Positions 33,630 through 47,800 of a DNA stretch of 64,000 bases are shown in pieces. The notes under the pieces are model-generated. The model did no database searches, was not told where the DNA came from, and saw only the letters and a list, made by a program, of their open reading frames with translations. Positions within the stretch are counted from its first letter, which is position 1. The number at the start of each line of letters is the position of its first letter. A program made the position numbers and the translations under genes. This stretch comes from Escallonia rubra. Its lineage: Eukaryota > Streptophyta > Magnoliopsida > Escalloniales > Escalloniaceae. The stretch lies in the NCBI GenBank assembly GCA_033065855.1, contig JAVXUO010000932.1, positions 1 to 64,000 on the forward strand, in the 5' to 3' direction.

Positions 33630-34680
33630 TCACACTAGGCAGACCGTATACACGCCCTTTCCTTCTATCAACGACCCCAGTATATCGAGCAAACACTTCA
33701 ATCCCCCGGTACTCGTACTCATACTCGTGGACGTTGTTGGCTGACGAGACTGCTGCCTAGACCCCCTATCCACTTTCCTCATGTGTGTCATCGTGTATGT
33801 CAAAATATACACCTCATCCTTCTCTAGGAGAGGATGCTCAGCTCCATTCTTATGTCGGATGACGTCGTAAGGCACCAACCCTTCCACTCCTCCTCGGGGC
33901 ACCCTCAGACACCAAATTCCTTGCTCGCTCCCGTGCATCCTGTAGCCATCACCAATAATTTTTGGCGATGTAGGCAAAAATAGCCATCATCCTTAATACT
34001 TGTTCCTCAGGCGACTCAAACTCGAATTCCTCCTACAATGCATCCAATTACATAATCACTACGATTAATTTAAACATAAGGTACTAACTAAACAAATATT
34101 ACCTGACAATGTATCAAACCAGACTAGCCACTTCTCTCATAGGGCCTCCCAGCATTCCAGTCCTTCTGGTATAGTTGTGGCTTGTAGAAGCGGCCCTTCA
34201 TAAGGACGCCGATCTTTGTTTTTTGCCAGACACTCTACGATGTTGATAAAGAATAGAATTAATATCATTATATAGGTGAACAGTAATACTATCGGAATGA
34301 ATAAAGTGTCAAGTACTACATTACGTGATTTTTTACTTACTGGCCTCCTTGGTGAGAGTAACTCGCTGTTTTCGTTGGGGATCGATGTGCACCCTACGTG
34401 TGAGTCCACGGCCTCGACGAGATCCTACTAAATACCAACATTAATGTAGTCAAAATATAATTTATATATAACGTAGACATGACTACTAAATTTGATGATA
34501 TCAAATATACTTGATGTCGTCGAACCAACTGAAGAAGAAGAACCAGCGTGCGGCTGGGAGGGCTTGGCCTGGGGCTAGAGCTACAGCTGCAGCTGAGGAC
34601 CTAGCCACCGGCTTGGACGTAGCTCGTAGTCCAACGAGACCACGAATAGCCCGTAATCTATCCATAACTAATAACAGAAA
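33630..34680 (-). pseudogene. Second CACTA ORF remnant (possible En/Spm Transposase_24-like)
   Basis: Minus-strand pieces include MDRLRAIRGLVGLRATSKPV (34670 downward), GSRRGRGLTRRVHIDPQRKQ (about 34360-34425) and GIWCLRVPRGGVEGLVPYDV with LTYTMTHMRKVDRG (33630-33977). Their place downstream of TNP2 and the basic, plant-transposase-like composition suggest the second CACTA protein. I do not recognise the sequence with certainty, and stops separate the pieces. Confidence 0.45.
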
Positions 34681-35134
34681 CTTACTATGAATATTATGTT
34701 AGCAATTAGATTCTCTACTATGAATCAGATGAATGAGTAAGTTAACATATTACTATGGAGTAATCAAGTATAGGTCACATTTAGAAGATGACTTTGTTAT
34801 GTCGTAAATTTAAGGTGAAATGTTCAAGTTACTTTTTACAAGTCATAAATGTTACAACATTACAAATCAATCATCTTCATTTTGAGAATCATCGTCGTCC
34901 TCATCGTCAGACTCATCACCCTTTCTTCTTAAGACTCCTCGTCCTCTTCATCTTGTAATTCATCATCTTCGTCAGTAGACTCATTCTCATCATCTTCAAC
35001 ACTTTCTACATTTTCCTCTTTATCATCTACGAGTTCTTCTCCTAGATGAAGTATTGGTTAAAAAGAAAGATCGTCCTCCTCGTTGTTCACTTCAATAGGT
35101 ACCAAGACAGGAGCATGGTCTGCTTGATAGGTGT

Positions 35135-35431
35135 CTACTTGCTGTCATATGCGACTGAATTTTTTTTAAAATTAATAACAGTAGATTGATGAAATTTAAG
35201 ATTTGCGACATCTTCTACGTAGAACACTTGTGCAACTTGACTAGCAAACTCAAATAGTTCGTCTGATGCAAGTATTAACTTAGTATTAACATATATAATC
35301 CCCTGTGAGCTAACATGCATTCCTCTACTGCATGTAATATCAAGCCATGTATACTTCAACATTACTAAATGGTTTTGGTTACTCAGATATGTGAGCTCAA
35401 TAATCTCTTCCAGTTCTCCATAAAAATCCAT
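35135..35431 (-). pseudogene. CACTA transposase DUF4216 domain remnant
   Basis: The ORF begins MDFYGELEEIIELTYLSNQN and includes VMLKYTWLDIT and FEFASQVAQVFYVEDV. This follows the DUF4216 pattern of plant TNP2 proteins (YG.LTEIIEL.Y, CDWWD, F.LASQA.QVFYV). It lies downstream of the DUF4218 piece, as expected. Confidence 0.75.
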
Positions 35432-36258
35432 GCAATTCTCACCATAACAATCGCCGTTGGGTTTCTTTAGTTAGGTCATCATTTTTTGTTTAAAGCTAAA
35501 ACCGTTGATGATGTAGCCTCCATGACAAGATGCTTGTTTACGAGGGCCTTGAGCTAGTACTTTTAAGCGGGAATCTATTGGTTTGTTGACTGATTGAACC
35601 TATTATAGAAGATGGTGAAAATTAAGGATTTATCAGCATACTAATAAATCACACAATCTATAACACGTAGTATAATTTGGTTTGAGACTTACATGTCTTT
35701 TGAACAACTCAATAAATTGTGATTTCCGATGAAATGCAAGTCCAGCGGGATTAATGATTTGATATCCCGCATCAAACTCATTGCAAATCGATATAGTTAA
35801 CCCCCTAATCACACATTTTCAAGTGTTTACAATAATTATTTGAAGACATTAACTTACTCAATAAAAGCTGAATTTTTTTCATAATTTAGAAGGGCATATA
35901 TTGTTGCAGCGTTATACTCTTCATTCAGCAGCCATCGAGTATAGGTTCATCCGCACGAACTACTTGAATGTTTGAATATTGATAAATTCCCTTCTAAATA
36001 TATGTTGGCTCAGAACTTATTTCAGCCTAGTTAATTTACCTTGTATCAACATTAGGCCCAAAATATTGGCTACAAAAGTTGAAAAACTCTTCCATTATGT
36101 AAGCTTCGTCAATTGAGCCCTCAACACAAGCTTTATTATGGACTTTTTTCTTTCCCGATGAACAGATGAACCTAGAAGTTTATCAAATAGAATTAAGTAA
36201 AATGCCAATAATAACAGGGTTTGCATTATGTGTAAACGAACAACAGAGAGTTAAAGGA

Positions 36259-38510
36259 TTACCTCACAAATAGATACATCAACCGATATTGCACAGGTCC
36301 ACCCATCTTAGCTTCATACGCCAAGTGAACATGCAAATGCTTTATTGAATCAAAGAAGGACAGCAGAAAGATTTTATCGAGCTTGCAAATTATCACCACA
36401 ATGTTCTTCTCAAGCACCTCCATATTACTTACCCGAAGTGTCGAAGAACATATATCTCGAAATAAATGAGATAATTTTGTCAAAGTCTCGCGTACAACCT
36501 TTGGCAACAATCCCTGGAAGGCAATGAGAATGAATTATTCAATAAATATGTGGCAGTCATGACTCTTCACTCCTTAGAACTTACACTCTGATACATTGCA
36601 ACAGCGAGATATGTTGGGCGTATACCTATCCGGAAGCTTCAAATTCTTAACCTTTTGACAGACCTTCTCTACATGTTTCTTGTCTAGATAATACGGTGCT
36701 TTCGGAAGTATCATCCTCCCACTGACTTGAATAGAATGCAGTTCATGGTGTACACCCAACTATTGTAAAATTTTTCTCACTTTAAAGTGATATTTCCATT
36801 TCCCTTTTACATTCATCACTGTGTTGAACACATTTATCAAAAATATTTTCTCAATGTGCATCACATCCATGTTGTTTCATACAATGAGTATCCTCCATTA
36901 GCCTAACTCCCAAAAAATATACTATTTTCTCTAATTGTGTTCTTTCCTATATCCTTGAATCCTATGAGCCAGCACACCCTTGTCGTATGGTATGTCAGTA
37001 TCAAGTGCCTCCAGGTGTTGAAGCACTTCATCACCAGATGGATAGTCCAGTGTGACAACCTCATTCTCTAATACTTGTCAAATTTATCCTTCTGCCTACG
37101 AAACTGATGGTCTGGTGGTAACAGCTTACGGTGACATCTGAACCACGAGGCCTTTCTGCTGTGCTTTAAACGTATAATCGGGTTTCATGCCCATACAAGC
37201 ATGACATGCTAACTTTCCATGTTTCCTTCAACAACACATCATTTCCAATGCGGAAAAATTGTGCATAGTCCACATTAAAGCAGCCCTTATCTGAAAGTTT
37301 TGTTAAGAGATGCATCATAAGTTTTAACTTCACGATCTAATAGCTGTTTGAGCTCATCAATCAACGGCCTTAAATACACATCTATGTCCTTATCAGAACT
37401 CTTCGACCCCAGAATCAGCAACGATAAAAACGTGTATGACTCCTTCATGCACATTCCAGATGGAAGTTTATACGGGACGATAATTCAGGTTATGTGGAAT
37501 AGGGCATGCTAGACTGTCCGAAAGGATTGAACCCATCATTTTCCAAACCAATTCTAACATTCTGAACTTTCCAAGCAAAGGTTGGATGTTTGCGGTCAAA
37601 CTCCTTCTAAGCCTCTCCATCAGTGGGGTGTGTCATCATATCGGGGTCGTTGCTATAAGTCTCACAGTGAACCCTCATATGTTCAGCCATATTGGAGCAG
37701 TAGTGAATCCACTGAAGCCTTGGCGTAACCAAAAAAATATCGTAATACCTTCCGTGCAATGTTTTTCTTTTTTCCTTTGTCCGATTTTTACCTTGGATGA
37801 TCACACAATATATACTTTATCAAGTCCTTATTTTATTTTTAGAACAATCGTTATTGCATGCATCTATCCGCTCATAATCCAATCCAAGTTTCATCATCAT
37901 CTTCTTGGCATCATAGTACGGTGGTGGCAGCTTCTTAGTCTCTGGCAAAATTTCCTTGACAAAAGTCATGACCTCGTTAATCCTTTCTCACTCAACCCGT
38001 GGTCCATTTTCAACTGTAATAACCTACTAACCACATAAAACCATGTATGCTTCCTAATTCCATTCCACAACGGCTCTTTGGATTCTTTTCATAAATCATA
38101 AAGCAGATGATCACCCTCATAGGCTGTTGGGCACTGTCATCATCGCGGTAGTCACCTTAGTCAACATTAGCATGCCCAGCATCTATAATCATATCTCGAT
38201 AATCATATTGTGCCTCTATCCTAACTTCAGCTTGATTAGCCGAGTTAGATGCCAATACTACTGTTTTCCCGTGCTGGGTCCACCTTGTGTATCCACCCAT
38301 AAAACCATACCGGAAAAGATGCAATTTTACCACCATTCATTTTCTCTAATGCAACAACTCACATTTACTGTACGGGCAACTAATCTTCTCAAAGTCAACA
38401 TTGCAGGATGCGCGTAAGCGAACTCGAGAAATTCATTGGCACGATCTTCAAAATCATCATCATTTTTCCTTTTCATCTAACTTCCATCGACCGACATGCC
38501 GACTAAGGTT
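36259..38510 (-). pseudogene. CACTA TNP2 transposase (Transposase-associated, Transposase_21 and DUF4218 regions), many stops
   Basis: From the N-terminus: NEFLEFAYAHPAM (about 38425), HLFRYGFMGGYTRWTQHGK (about 38290), LPPPYYDAKKMMMKLGL with IDACNNDCS (about 37850-37920), HPTDGEA (37607), DIDVYLRPLIDELKQLL (about 37340-37390), LPDRYTPNISRCCNVSECKF (36574-36635), LPKVVRETLTKLSHLFRDIC and AYEAKMGGPVQYRLMYLF (36259-36510). These match the order and motifs of plant TNP2 transposases. Frames change several times and stops are frequent. Near the start a conserved SW-M is read as S-stop-M, a Trp TGG-to-TAG change. Confidence 0.82.
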
Positions 38511-39505
38511 ACTATACACTATCTCAAGTTAAAACCAATAATTAAGTAGGGTTGATATGTAAATGGATGCATGCATGCGACAACATGTCTATACCCCCTC
38601 CATTCTTTACTAGGTAGTGGTTTTATCCCATTCAGAAAAGCACATGTCTATAGAACAGTTACCGACTCATGCTTTGTCCTATGTGTACGAAAAATTCGAC
38701 AGCACCTCCTCGTATTTCTCCAAGTACACGACATCAATTAGGTGTTTTAACATCCGTCTAATCTTGCTCTTGTAAGCTTTAAAGGATGTAGGATACCAGA
38801 TTTATATGAGAAACACCGGAGAAAGTGTACCAAATATCTAAGACATAAAACACGGAGCATGAGTCGATATATTGTTTTATAAACACTTAGCTTTTCCAAA
38901 TTGTCCAAACTGGACATCTAAGGCACATTACAAAGTATTACTTGCTAATGCATGTGGAGGGTCAACTTACTCCTGCTCCTAATTCAGTGCATGAGTTTAA
39001 GATGTACACCCATTCTCAATGTGCTCACCAATTTTATATTGGTACAAAGAGTTCTTTCTCATTTTATATCACACAAAGCTTTTTTTGTACGAAAGGAAAG
39101 GTTACAAATGGTAACTATTAACTATATCAACTCTATCGATAAGCATATTGATTAATCAGCGGAAGATTTCCTCATGAGGAATATCAACAAAGATATCTCC
39201 ATCAGAGTCAGAAGGTTCACAAATTGGTACCATATTTACACTAATGTTCTCTACATGGACTGCCCTCTTACCAATTTCCTGATAATTTTGGATATAGAGA
39301 ACAAAAGTGTAGATAAACAAAAGTTCACAAGTCATAGTAAATAACTCTCTATATGCTAAAATACTAAAATTGGCACCTATAGATAGCAGATCATTGCCAG
39401 GGCCTAGATAATGCATCTGAAGTTATGGTTCCTTTCAAGTCTCACCCTATCTAGCTAAATATGCCCTCACATAGTTAGCTGCTTCTAAATCAACCCCATT
39501 GATAG
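38511..39505. other. Junction region between the CACTA and gypsy remnants
   Basis: No domain is recognised. A minus ORF at 39156-39416 includes NMVPICEPSDSDGDIFVDIP, which looks protein-like but belongs to no family I know. A gypsy 3' LTR would be expected near here but I could not match it to the other side. Confidence 0.35.
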
Positions 39506-41340
39506 ATGAATCATCTAGCCAAACCCGCAACCTCCAAAGGAAAAAGGAAATTGCATATAGAAGCTGCCCCCAAAGCTGTGAAAGTGAAAAACAAAAAACT
39601 AGCTATCCATGAAGTTGGTATGCCTGTTGCTACTCCTATAAGGCAGACTAGGAGTAAAACTGCTCATGCAACTCCCTCAACTGCACTATTTGAATCAGTG
39701 CAAAATGCTAGCAAGAGTTCTCAAGAGGATGAGAATGATATGGAAGAAGAAGAAGAAGAAGAAGTATCTCAACTTATCAGAATAATAGGAAATATAAAAG
39801 AAACAAGACAAAATGGACAAACTGATTTACAAGTAAGGGCTTCTTCTCAAAACTCCTCTAATGCTACTTCTCTCGACCTTATGTTTGCATGTCCCATTTT
39901 GGCAATACCCTTTAACGTGATTAGACCTTTTGATGCACAACCAATGGCAGATAGTGCAACTACAGGAACCCAAATTTTAGTCTTAACTAAGTCAAGGCCT
40001 GCTATAGATGAAACCCTTATTGTTAGATAGTGTTATTGATGGGACAAAGAAGACTTGTGCTGCTATTAACTATACTATGAGTAGGAGAAAGGTATGTAAG
40101 GTACTTCCTTAATTTTAGTTCTCTTTTATCAAACTTATTTGCATACTTACTTAATGTCAAATTGTTAGAACTGAGGAGGTTTATTCATTGATATAGAGGA
40201 AGAGCAATCCCGTGAAGAATAGCCTCCCATCACTGAAACAACAACCATTGGCACAACAGATACTCCATCGATGACCAATGGCCGCTAGTTTGCATAATCT
40301 TTGAACAAGTTAAACATTATTTTACCAAATGAGAACTTTCTTAACTTCTCATGAGTTTTCAGATTGCCTACAACTTATCACATGTATAGTGATGTTATCC
40401 CTATCGATGCCCATCATACAACCATCTTAAGATAAACACTGAGCTGAAAATTTCTCTTGCACCTGAGGAGGCTTCTCTATTCCTTCCATTGCCACTTTAA
40501 ACACAATGATTAACATTCCGAAACCAAGCACATCTTTAGAACCTGAAGAAATGGTACATACCTTTTTCAATTTTACACTCATATTGCTTTAACTCATTTT
40601 TTAACTTAAAAAAACTTGCTACCTCGTCAATACTATTTATGGAGAACCTCCAACAGTTGAAGGGATAAATGAGAAATTCCAACAACTGGAAGATACTATT
40701 ATTGACCTATTCCAAAGCAGCAATTTTTTGGTTCTGTAACTCCTTTTCCTATTGATGATCCTCTTCTAGAAGCCATTGATCTTGCTTTGTCTTCCTTTTA
40801 AAAGGAATCCTTAGGTAAAGCTTGTCTGAGATTGTCACAAATAAGGATATGAAGTCCCAGTTGAATGGTCTAATTTAAATCCTAACCAACAACTCTTTAA
40901 ATTGACAAATTCCCAAGCAAGATAATGATCGTCTGAAGTTCAAACGCCTCGTCATGGTCTCATCAAAATGAGTATCAAAGCCAAATCTCAAAGGCACTAG
41001 AGAAAGCATTAATATAATTAACGAGAGGATTCAAGAAAAATAGCAACAAAGCTTGGAAATCACAAAAGAAATTCAATAGGTTATTTCAAAAATGAAAGTT
41101 TCAGAGGTAAGAATGAATGAACTAAGGAAAAAGGAGGCAAGATTACTCCAAACAAAATGGCAACGCCTACAACAAATTGACTTGTCAAAAGCTAAAGAAG
41201 ACCCTCTGAAGAGTTATGCTAGAGCTAATGTATAGATGGCCTTTCGAATGATATCATCTAAAATGCTCGAGCACAGTGGAAAGAAATCCAAGATTTATTT
41301 AGCAACAATAGAGTCCTTTTAAACTTCTAAGAACAATAGT
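39506..41340 (+). pseudogene. Candidate antisense ORF of the Tat-type gypsy element
   Basis: The open part (39506-40030, 174 residues) starts MNHLAKPATSKGKRKLHIEA, with an acidic stretch EEDENDMEEEEEEE-like near its middle. Further plus-strand coding-like pieces follow with stops, ending in a coiled-coil-like stretch ELRKKEARLLQTKWQRLQQ near 41115-41180. Tat-lineage gypsy elements often carry an extra ORF, antisense to gag-pol, between integrase and the 3' LTR; it is often related to the plant mobile domain. Position and strand fit that, but I could not recognise the domain itself. Confidence 0.4.
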
Positions 41341-41865
41341 TTCATGTTCTCTTAAACATGTTGATTCAAGTACAATTTCCTTTTACTTAGGTTTATGATC
41401 TTTTTCTTATAGAACAATCTTCTTTATCTTAGGTTTATGTTTCTTACTACATTTACACTTCGAATATCATATCCTTTGTTACATGTCTCATGGCCAGTAG
41501 TCTGGCTAATGCAATATTTTCCTATCTATTGGATCAACACCTTCCCACCTGGACATAAATCATTTCTCCAAGTATCTCCCGTTAGTTGGCTTTGGATGCA
41601 CTGACCTTCTAATGATTTTAACCTATATGCACCTCATTTTAACACTTTTTTCACCTGGAATGGTCCTTCCCAATTCGAGTATCATTTACCAAATTTTGGA
41701 TCTTTTAACAATGTTAGGAGAAGGTGTTCCACACGAGGTCATTTTCACTAAATGACTTATACTGCAACTTCCTGCTGCAAGGCCTCTTCATCTTGAGCTT
41801 TTAAGCATACAGCCCGCCTAGAGCATCTAATCGATGCTTATCTAAATCCTTTATATAACCATGGC

Positions 41866-44800
41866 TTCATTGTAGTCTGGTATAGAAGCTCTCTTGCATT
41901 GCAACTTTAACAGATTTCATTGTCATCTCCATTAGTAAGACTGGATCATGCCCATAAATTAATGCATATGGGGTTACTTCTATGGTAGTTGAAGGAGATG
42001 TTCTAAGAGCCCATAACACTTCTAATAACAACTCATGCCAATCACTTGGCTTATCCTCAATTGCTCTTTCCATAATAAGCTTGATGGACTTATTAGTTGC
42101 TTCTTCTACCTTCCTATTTGTTTGAGCATATTAAGGAGTTGAATTTACAATTTGAACACATATTCTTTAACAAACTCAACAATTTTTCCCCAATGACGAG
42201 TGTTCCTCTATCACCAGTAATGGTTTGGGGCAATCCAAATCGATTTTCTCTTATAAAATTTAAGACATCCCACTTATTTATCTGTTTGGCTTTATTCCAA
42301 TTAGTAAAGCAACCTGTAGCCACAATTGCGAAACCATGTTTTTTTTAGAAGAATGAGGATGAATCTGCTGAATTAAATCCATAGCCCAGTCACGAAATGA
42401 CTATGTTTTCACTATCGACTCTAGGTCAATACAAGGCGCCCTAGAACTACTCCATGTCTTTGACAAGTTTTGCATCCTTTTGCATAATTTATACAACCTT
42501 CCATTATTCACGGTCAATAATGACGATGTCTTCTAATTAACCGTATCATTTGACAACATACTAGTGTACTCCACAAATACCTTCGTCTACTTCAACCAAT
42601 GTTTGCGTGGCCTCTCGTTGTCCAAGGCATCTTAATTCTATTCCCTCAGGAGTCTTCCTAAATAAATTACCATTTAACATAAAATATCATCCTAAACTTT
42701 TGTGGATTCCAAAGAAACTGTATTACTGTACTCTTGCAGTATTTTGGACTAAATCGATTAAGAGCCCCTATTTCAATCCATTGATATTCGTTACCATTGA
42801 TGGCAAATGCTTTGTTACTTTAATCCAATGTTCATGAATCCAATTAGGAATTTTAAACTAGATGCTCAGTGTCATAACATTAGCATCCCCATTTTCTATC
42901 CTAGGGACATGTGTCACAGTAACATTATCGAATTTCTTAAGCAAGTGGGATGCTGGAAGACTGAAATATAGCTCCAACAATATTGCACAACACCAGAACT
43001 CTCCACTCATCTGTTTTATGACAAATTAAGAATCTCAAAAGATTTGTACAATTGTTACCTAAATTCTGGTAACATTTTAAAACCAATAATTAAAACTTCT
43101 TATTTAGCTTGATTATTTGAACAACTTTGGTCAATCTAAGAAGCAAACTAATGTATATTCCAATAGGGGAGATTAGGACTACTCCAAACCCTGCTTCATT
43201 GATAGATTTTGATCCATTAAACATCAACTTCAAAGGCACTTCGCTTACATTCATTACCTCATTTTCTACATCTTCATTTGGATGGTCTGCTAAAAGATCA
43301 GCCAATACTTCACCTTTTACAGCATTTTGTGGGATAAAGGTTAAACTATATTCAATCAAAGGCACAATCCTTTTGCCTATTTTACCTCTTAATATAGGTA
43401 TAGTTAGGATAACTTTATCAAATCAGTTTGTGCTACTACTAGCACATAATAAAGCAACATAAAATGTCTTTGTTGAACTGCTGTAGAATAAAAAGTTAGC
43501 ACAAATTTTCTACAGCAGAATAATTATGTTTAGTTGAATCCAAACTCCTCCGAAAGTAGTAAATTGACTGCTCGCAACCTTGATCTTTTTTCCGTGAAAG
43601 CAAATTATCAAGCGATATAATAGCTATGTGGCAGACACTTACAACTTTAATGGCTTCCCTAGTCCTTGTCATTTTATGACTCGTGGCTTGACTAACTAAT
43701 CCTTGATTTCCTGAAAAGTCTGTTAATGCACTAGTTCCTATCAATATGTTGTATCCCTTTTAGTTTACCAAGGTTAAAAAATTCATAACCTTGCCTGCCA
43801 GGCTTGCAATAAACCTACCTAAGAAATTAAACTGACCAAGAAACCACTATAACTCTTTCTTATTAGAAGGAGGTTTAGCAATCATTATGGCATTGTATTC
43901 ACTCTTATCAATTTTGATTCCCTTCTCATGGACAAGAAACCTAAAATGTTTCCTACAGAAACTTAAAAGGCACACTTTAGTGGATTCATCTTTAATTCAT
44001 GATGCATTATTCTTGAAAAGGCATCTTCTAAGTGTTTTAAATTCCTTTGATAGTAATCTGACTTAACCACCACATCATCAATATAAACTTCCATAAACTA
44101 TCCAATCATATCATAGAAAATTAAATTTGCGCTTTTGTGTGTTGGTCCAATGTTTTTCAGCCCAAAGGGCATTAACCCACTCAAAAGCTCCAATAGACAA
44201 TGGACTTCTAAGTGTAGTTTTATGCACATCTTCTTGATCAATAAAAATGTGATTATACCAAACAATCCAGTCCATGACACATGATAGTATGGTTAGATGT
44301 TGAATCAACACGCCAATCTACTATAGGCATTGCATATTGATTTTTAGGAGTGACAATATTCAAATTCCTAAAATCCATTCAAGCTTTTAATTTCCCATTT
44401 TTTTGTAGCACTGGAGGAACAACATTAGACAACCATTTAACATACTTGATAGTCCTGATGAACTTTCATAATAACAACCTTTTGATGTAATCAATATGGT
44501 AACATCTTTCGACATCTTCATTAGTGCCCGTAAAAAAGGTTTAAAGTATTGCTTGGTTGGAAGTTTACGTTCTACCAATTTTTTTTCTAAACCAGACATT
44601 TCATCATAACTCCAGGCAAATAGTCTTTATACTTTGTCAGTAAATCAAACACTTGTTTTTACCCCACTTCATCCAAGCATGTACTGAGAAAGATAATCTA
44701 TAGATCTGCCTTAGAACCTAAGTTTACTTTTACAAGAATGTTTTGAAAAGTTGTTGCAACAACAACCTATCCTAGCTTGCTTTTATCATCATTTATGCCT

Positions 44801-47800
44801 TGTTCTCTTCTTGTACGACAACCACGTTTGGTTGTATCTAGCATATTTCTAATTTTAAACTTGTCTCATTAACTTCCTAATCCAACTCTTCATCTAGAGT
44901 AATAAAATTTCACTTTCCTTATTCTATAGTCAATATCTTCTTTTTATCGTTGTTCATCACATAGCTATCTGTTATTAGATGGCAGAGACCCTTTGTTGAT
45001 CATATCAGGTCTTGCCAATTCATCCCTATACAACTGACGGCCAAATGTATCTTTAAGTTGGCCAATATTCTGATCACACACCACAATTTATCCCCTAACA
45101 ACTTCTAAATGTCTTCACCATGTTAAGAAAACTATGCCTACACACAATTGAAGTTAGTCACAAGAGCCTTATCATTTCTTACATTAACTTTGCCACTTTA
45201 CTCCTATCAGATTCTGCACTCCAGAAAATCAATACTTGATGAATACATGAAGGTAGACAATCATTAACATGAATCAAATCCCTGCTTAACAAAGCATTGA
45301 CATCTGAAGAAGAGTCAATAACAAAGAATGGTGACATCTTTACTTTCTTTCCTACTATTATCTCAATTGGTAACACTCCTTTTGGTTTATTAACTCCTCC
45401 AGTAAAATGACGAACCATTATTTTAGAAGGAATCAAATCCCTTTCATCAATACATAACTTTTTCAACATTTTGGTTGATAGAATATGACTACTGCACATT
45501 CATCGACTAAGACTCCAGCCACAAGATGGCCATCGATTAATGATTTAACAAATAAAGGTCTCAAGTGCTTGGTTATTTTGGAATCAAGTTTTGTCAAAAT
45601 TACTATGTTGCCTTGATCAATAGTAACTTAATACCTTCTGACTACTTTCCTTTTCTAAAGCCCTATCCTTCTTAACCAAAACATTATTTGGGAAGTTTCT
45701 TTTCCTGTAGATATGCCATATTTTCTTGACTAACTAAGTGTTGTTAGTCATCCTGTGACACTCTTGATAATCCTTGGATCCTGCTTAGCATTTTGTGGAC
45801 TTACCCCAAACCTATCATAGTATTGATTCACAAGCCAAGGACCAAAGTTACTTGTCCAGACCTATTTAATATTGTCCTACTGTCCCTGATCCAAAATTTC
45901 ATAGCTCCACAATGCTTTGATACACGTATTGTCTAATGGTCGTTGGTCGATTGGAATAACTTCTCTACATTTGTTTTTCCTTCAATTGATTTTCAAGCAG
46001 CCTTTTCTTTCGCTCCATTATTTATACTCTTCTTATCTTCTGCCGCATTTTCTTAAACCATTCAATAGAGGAACCACAGTTTGCCAAAATGTTTTCCCAC
46101 TTGGTCCAAGTTTTGACACTAAGGTAGCAAGCATTAAGAACATACTGCCTTTGTTGACTTGATTCTTTAGCACCCTGCACCCCAGAGTACTTCTCCTTTT
46201 CTCCTTACTTTTGGACTAAGATCCCCTTCTATGGCTTTCTTTCCATGAACATACCCTCCTCACAGTCATTATCATTACTAGAACACTCTTTTGGATAGAG
46301 ATCCACATAAACTGTATTGATTTCCAATGCCATCTTTAGAAAAAGATCACTATCAACTTCCATTACCTCATTTTCCCTTGTCCGCAAACCTCAACATGAC
46401 ATCTTCAATTTGATCATGAATAGCATTACAAAAAGAGACACAATACTTAGTATTATGACTAATAGAGTTATGCCATTTACGCAACTTAGACATCTTATTC
46501 TTTAGGAACCTGAGAGAACCTTGGACTTGGATGGAATCAATCTTTGACAAGTAGTCAAAGATCTGATCACCTTTGTTGATATCAAAAGAGTACTTTCTTA
46601 AGAAGGATTTGTTTTATTCGGTTGTTGGGAAGATAAAAAGACTAGATTTCTCATCTTAACCAATGACTCACGTACTGCTGGTTTCTGTAGCATCTATTTC
46701 CAATGAATCAACGGGATCTTGAAAGTAGGTTCCATGGATTAATTCTTTCTTATTTGCTCTTCCTTATATAATATTCCTAAACTCCATCCCTTCACTTTTT
46801 CCTAATTTCCAAATCTAATCCATGTAAGGCTAAATTTACCAATTATGGCTCTGATACTTGGAAATGGTATTTGTTCTTTGATGCCGTAAACCTTTCTAAA
46901 AAATGTTCTACACTCTCCCCTACAAACTGTTTTAGCCTAGCCAAATCTGCTAATGAAATCTTTGGTTGCATCTTAAAGAACTGCTCATGAAACTATCTCT
47001 CAACCAATACACATAATTTGGAGGAAAATTATCAAGCCAAGAAAAAGCCACCCCAGTAAATGAATATTGATACCACCTTTTTTGTTATGCACTTAGCTTA
47101 ACCATGTTCACCACATTAAAAAATGAACCTAGCAATGTGTTCAATGGTTCATTGATTTTCTTCGCCACGGAAAAGACTAAATTCTAAAAATCCCATTCCC
47201 TTTGGAATTTCCTCCTAATCAACAGCAGCATGATAGAGCTTTCAATACATTGACCTACTGACCAGTCTATAAGCTTGACTTGCCCCTATTTGATTGAACT
47301 CGTGATGTGGCTGAACTACTTGTCCTACTATTCCTTATCTCCAAGACAATCCTGCCTACCCAAATTATTAGCCTCTGCAAACACAAGATTTTCATTTGAG
47401 TAACTCCCTCTTATAAGGGGGAGTAAAAGCATTTTCACTTCCCTAATGATTATAGTGATTATGTCCATTACCATTTTTTGGTAATCAAATATTCTTAGGA
47501 CAATTTGCATGATTTTTTCATGACCTATTTGCTTAATAGACCTTATAAAAAAATTCATCTATTTGGCCCTGGATCTCCATCGTTGGTCGTTAGGTTGTCT
47601 AATAGTAGTTTAGATCCCAATAGGGGAGGCTTATGAGTTTGACACATTATCATGGTGCATTTGAGGAGCCTACTTCTTAGCAATTTTGTGCACATTAACT
47701 TTGCAATGGATGTAGTCTATCTTTGAAATTCTCCAGACAAATCACTATTTGAAGCATTCTTATCTTCAACTAATTTTTCATTTCTTCCACCACTTTGGTA

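Larger units (their letters stand above)
32662..38510 (-). mobile_element. Decayed CACTA (En/Spm) transposon, left end preserved
   Basis: The preserved end is CACTACAAGAAAATGG at 32662, the classic CACTA terminus. Next to it are subterminal palindromes built from TTTTAGCGAC...GTCGCTAAAA at 32680-33024. Minus-strand coding remnants follow in normal CACTA order when read from 38510 downward: TNP2 transposase with its N-terminal domain, DUF4218, DUF4216, then a second ORF. The opposite terminus (reverse complement of CACTACAAGAAAA) was not seen by eye up to about 41 kb, so the element seems truncated or broken by later insertions. All coding parts carry stops and frameshifts. Confidence 0.85.

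Noticed and set aside
37586-38038. 150-residue plus-strand ORF with hydrophobic stretches
   Set aside because: It is antisense to the CACTA TNP2 remnant, whose minus-strand motifs are clear.
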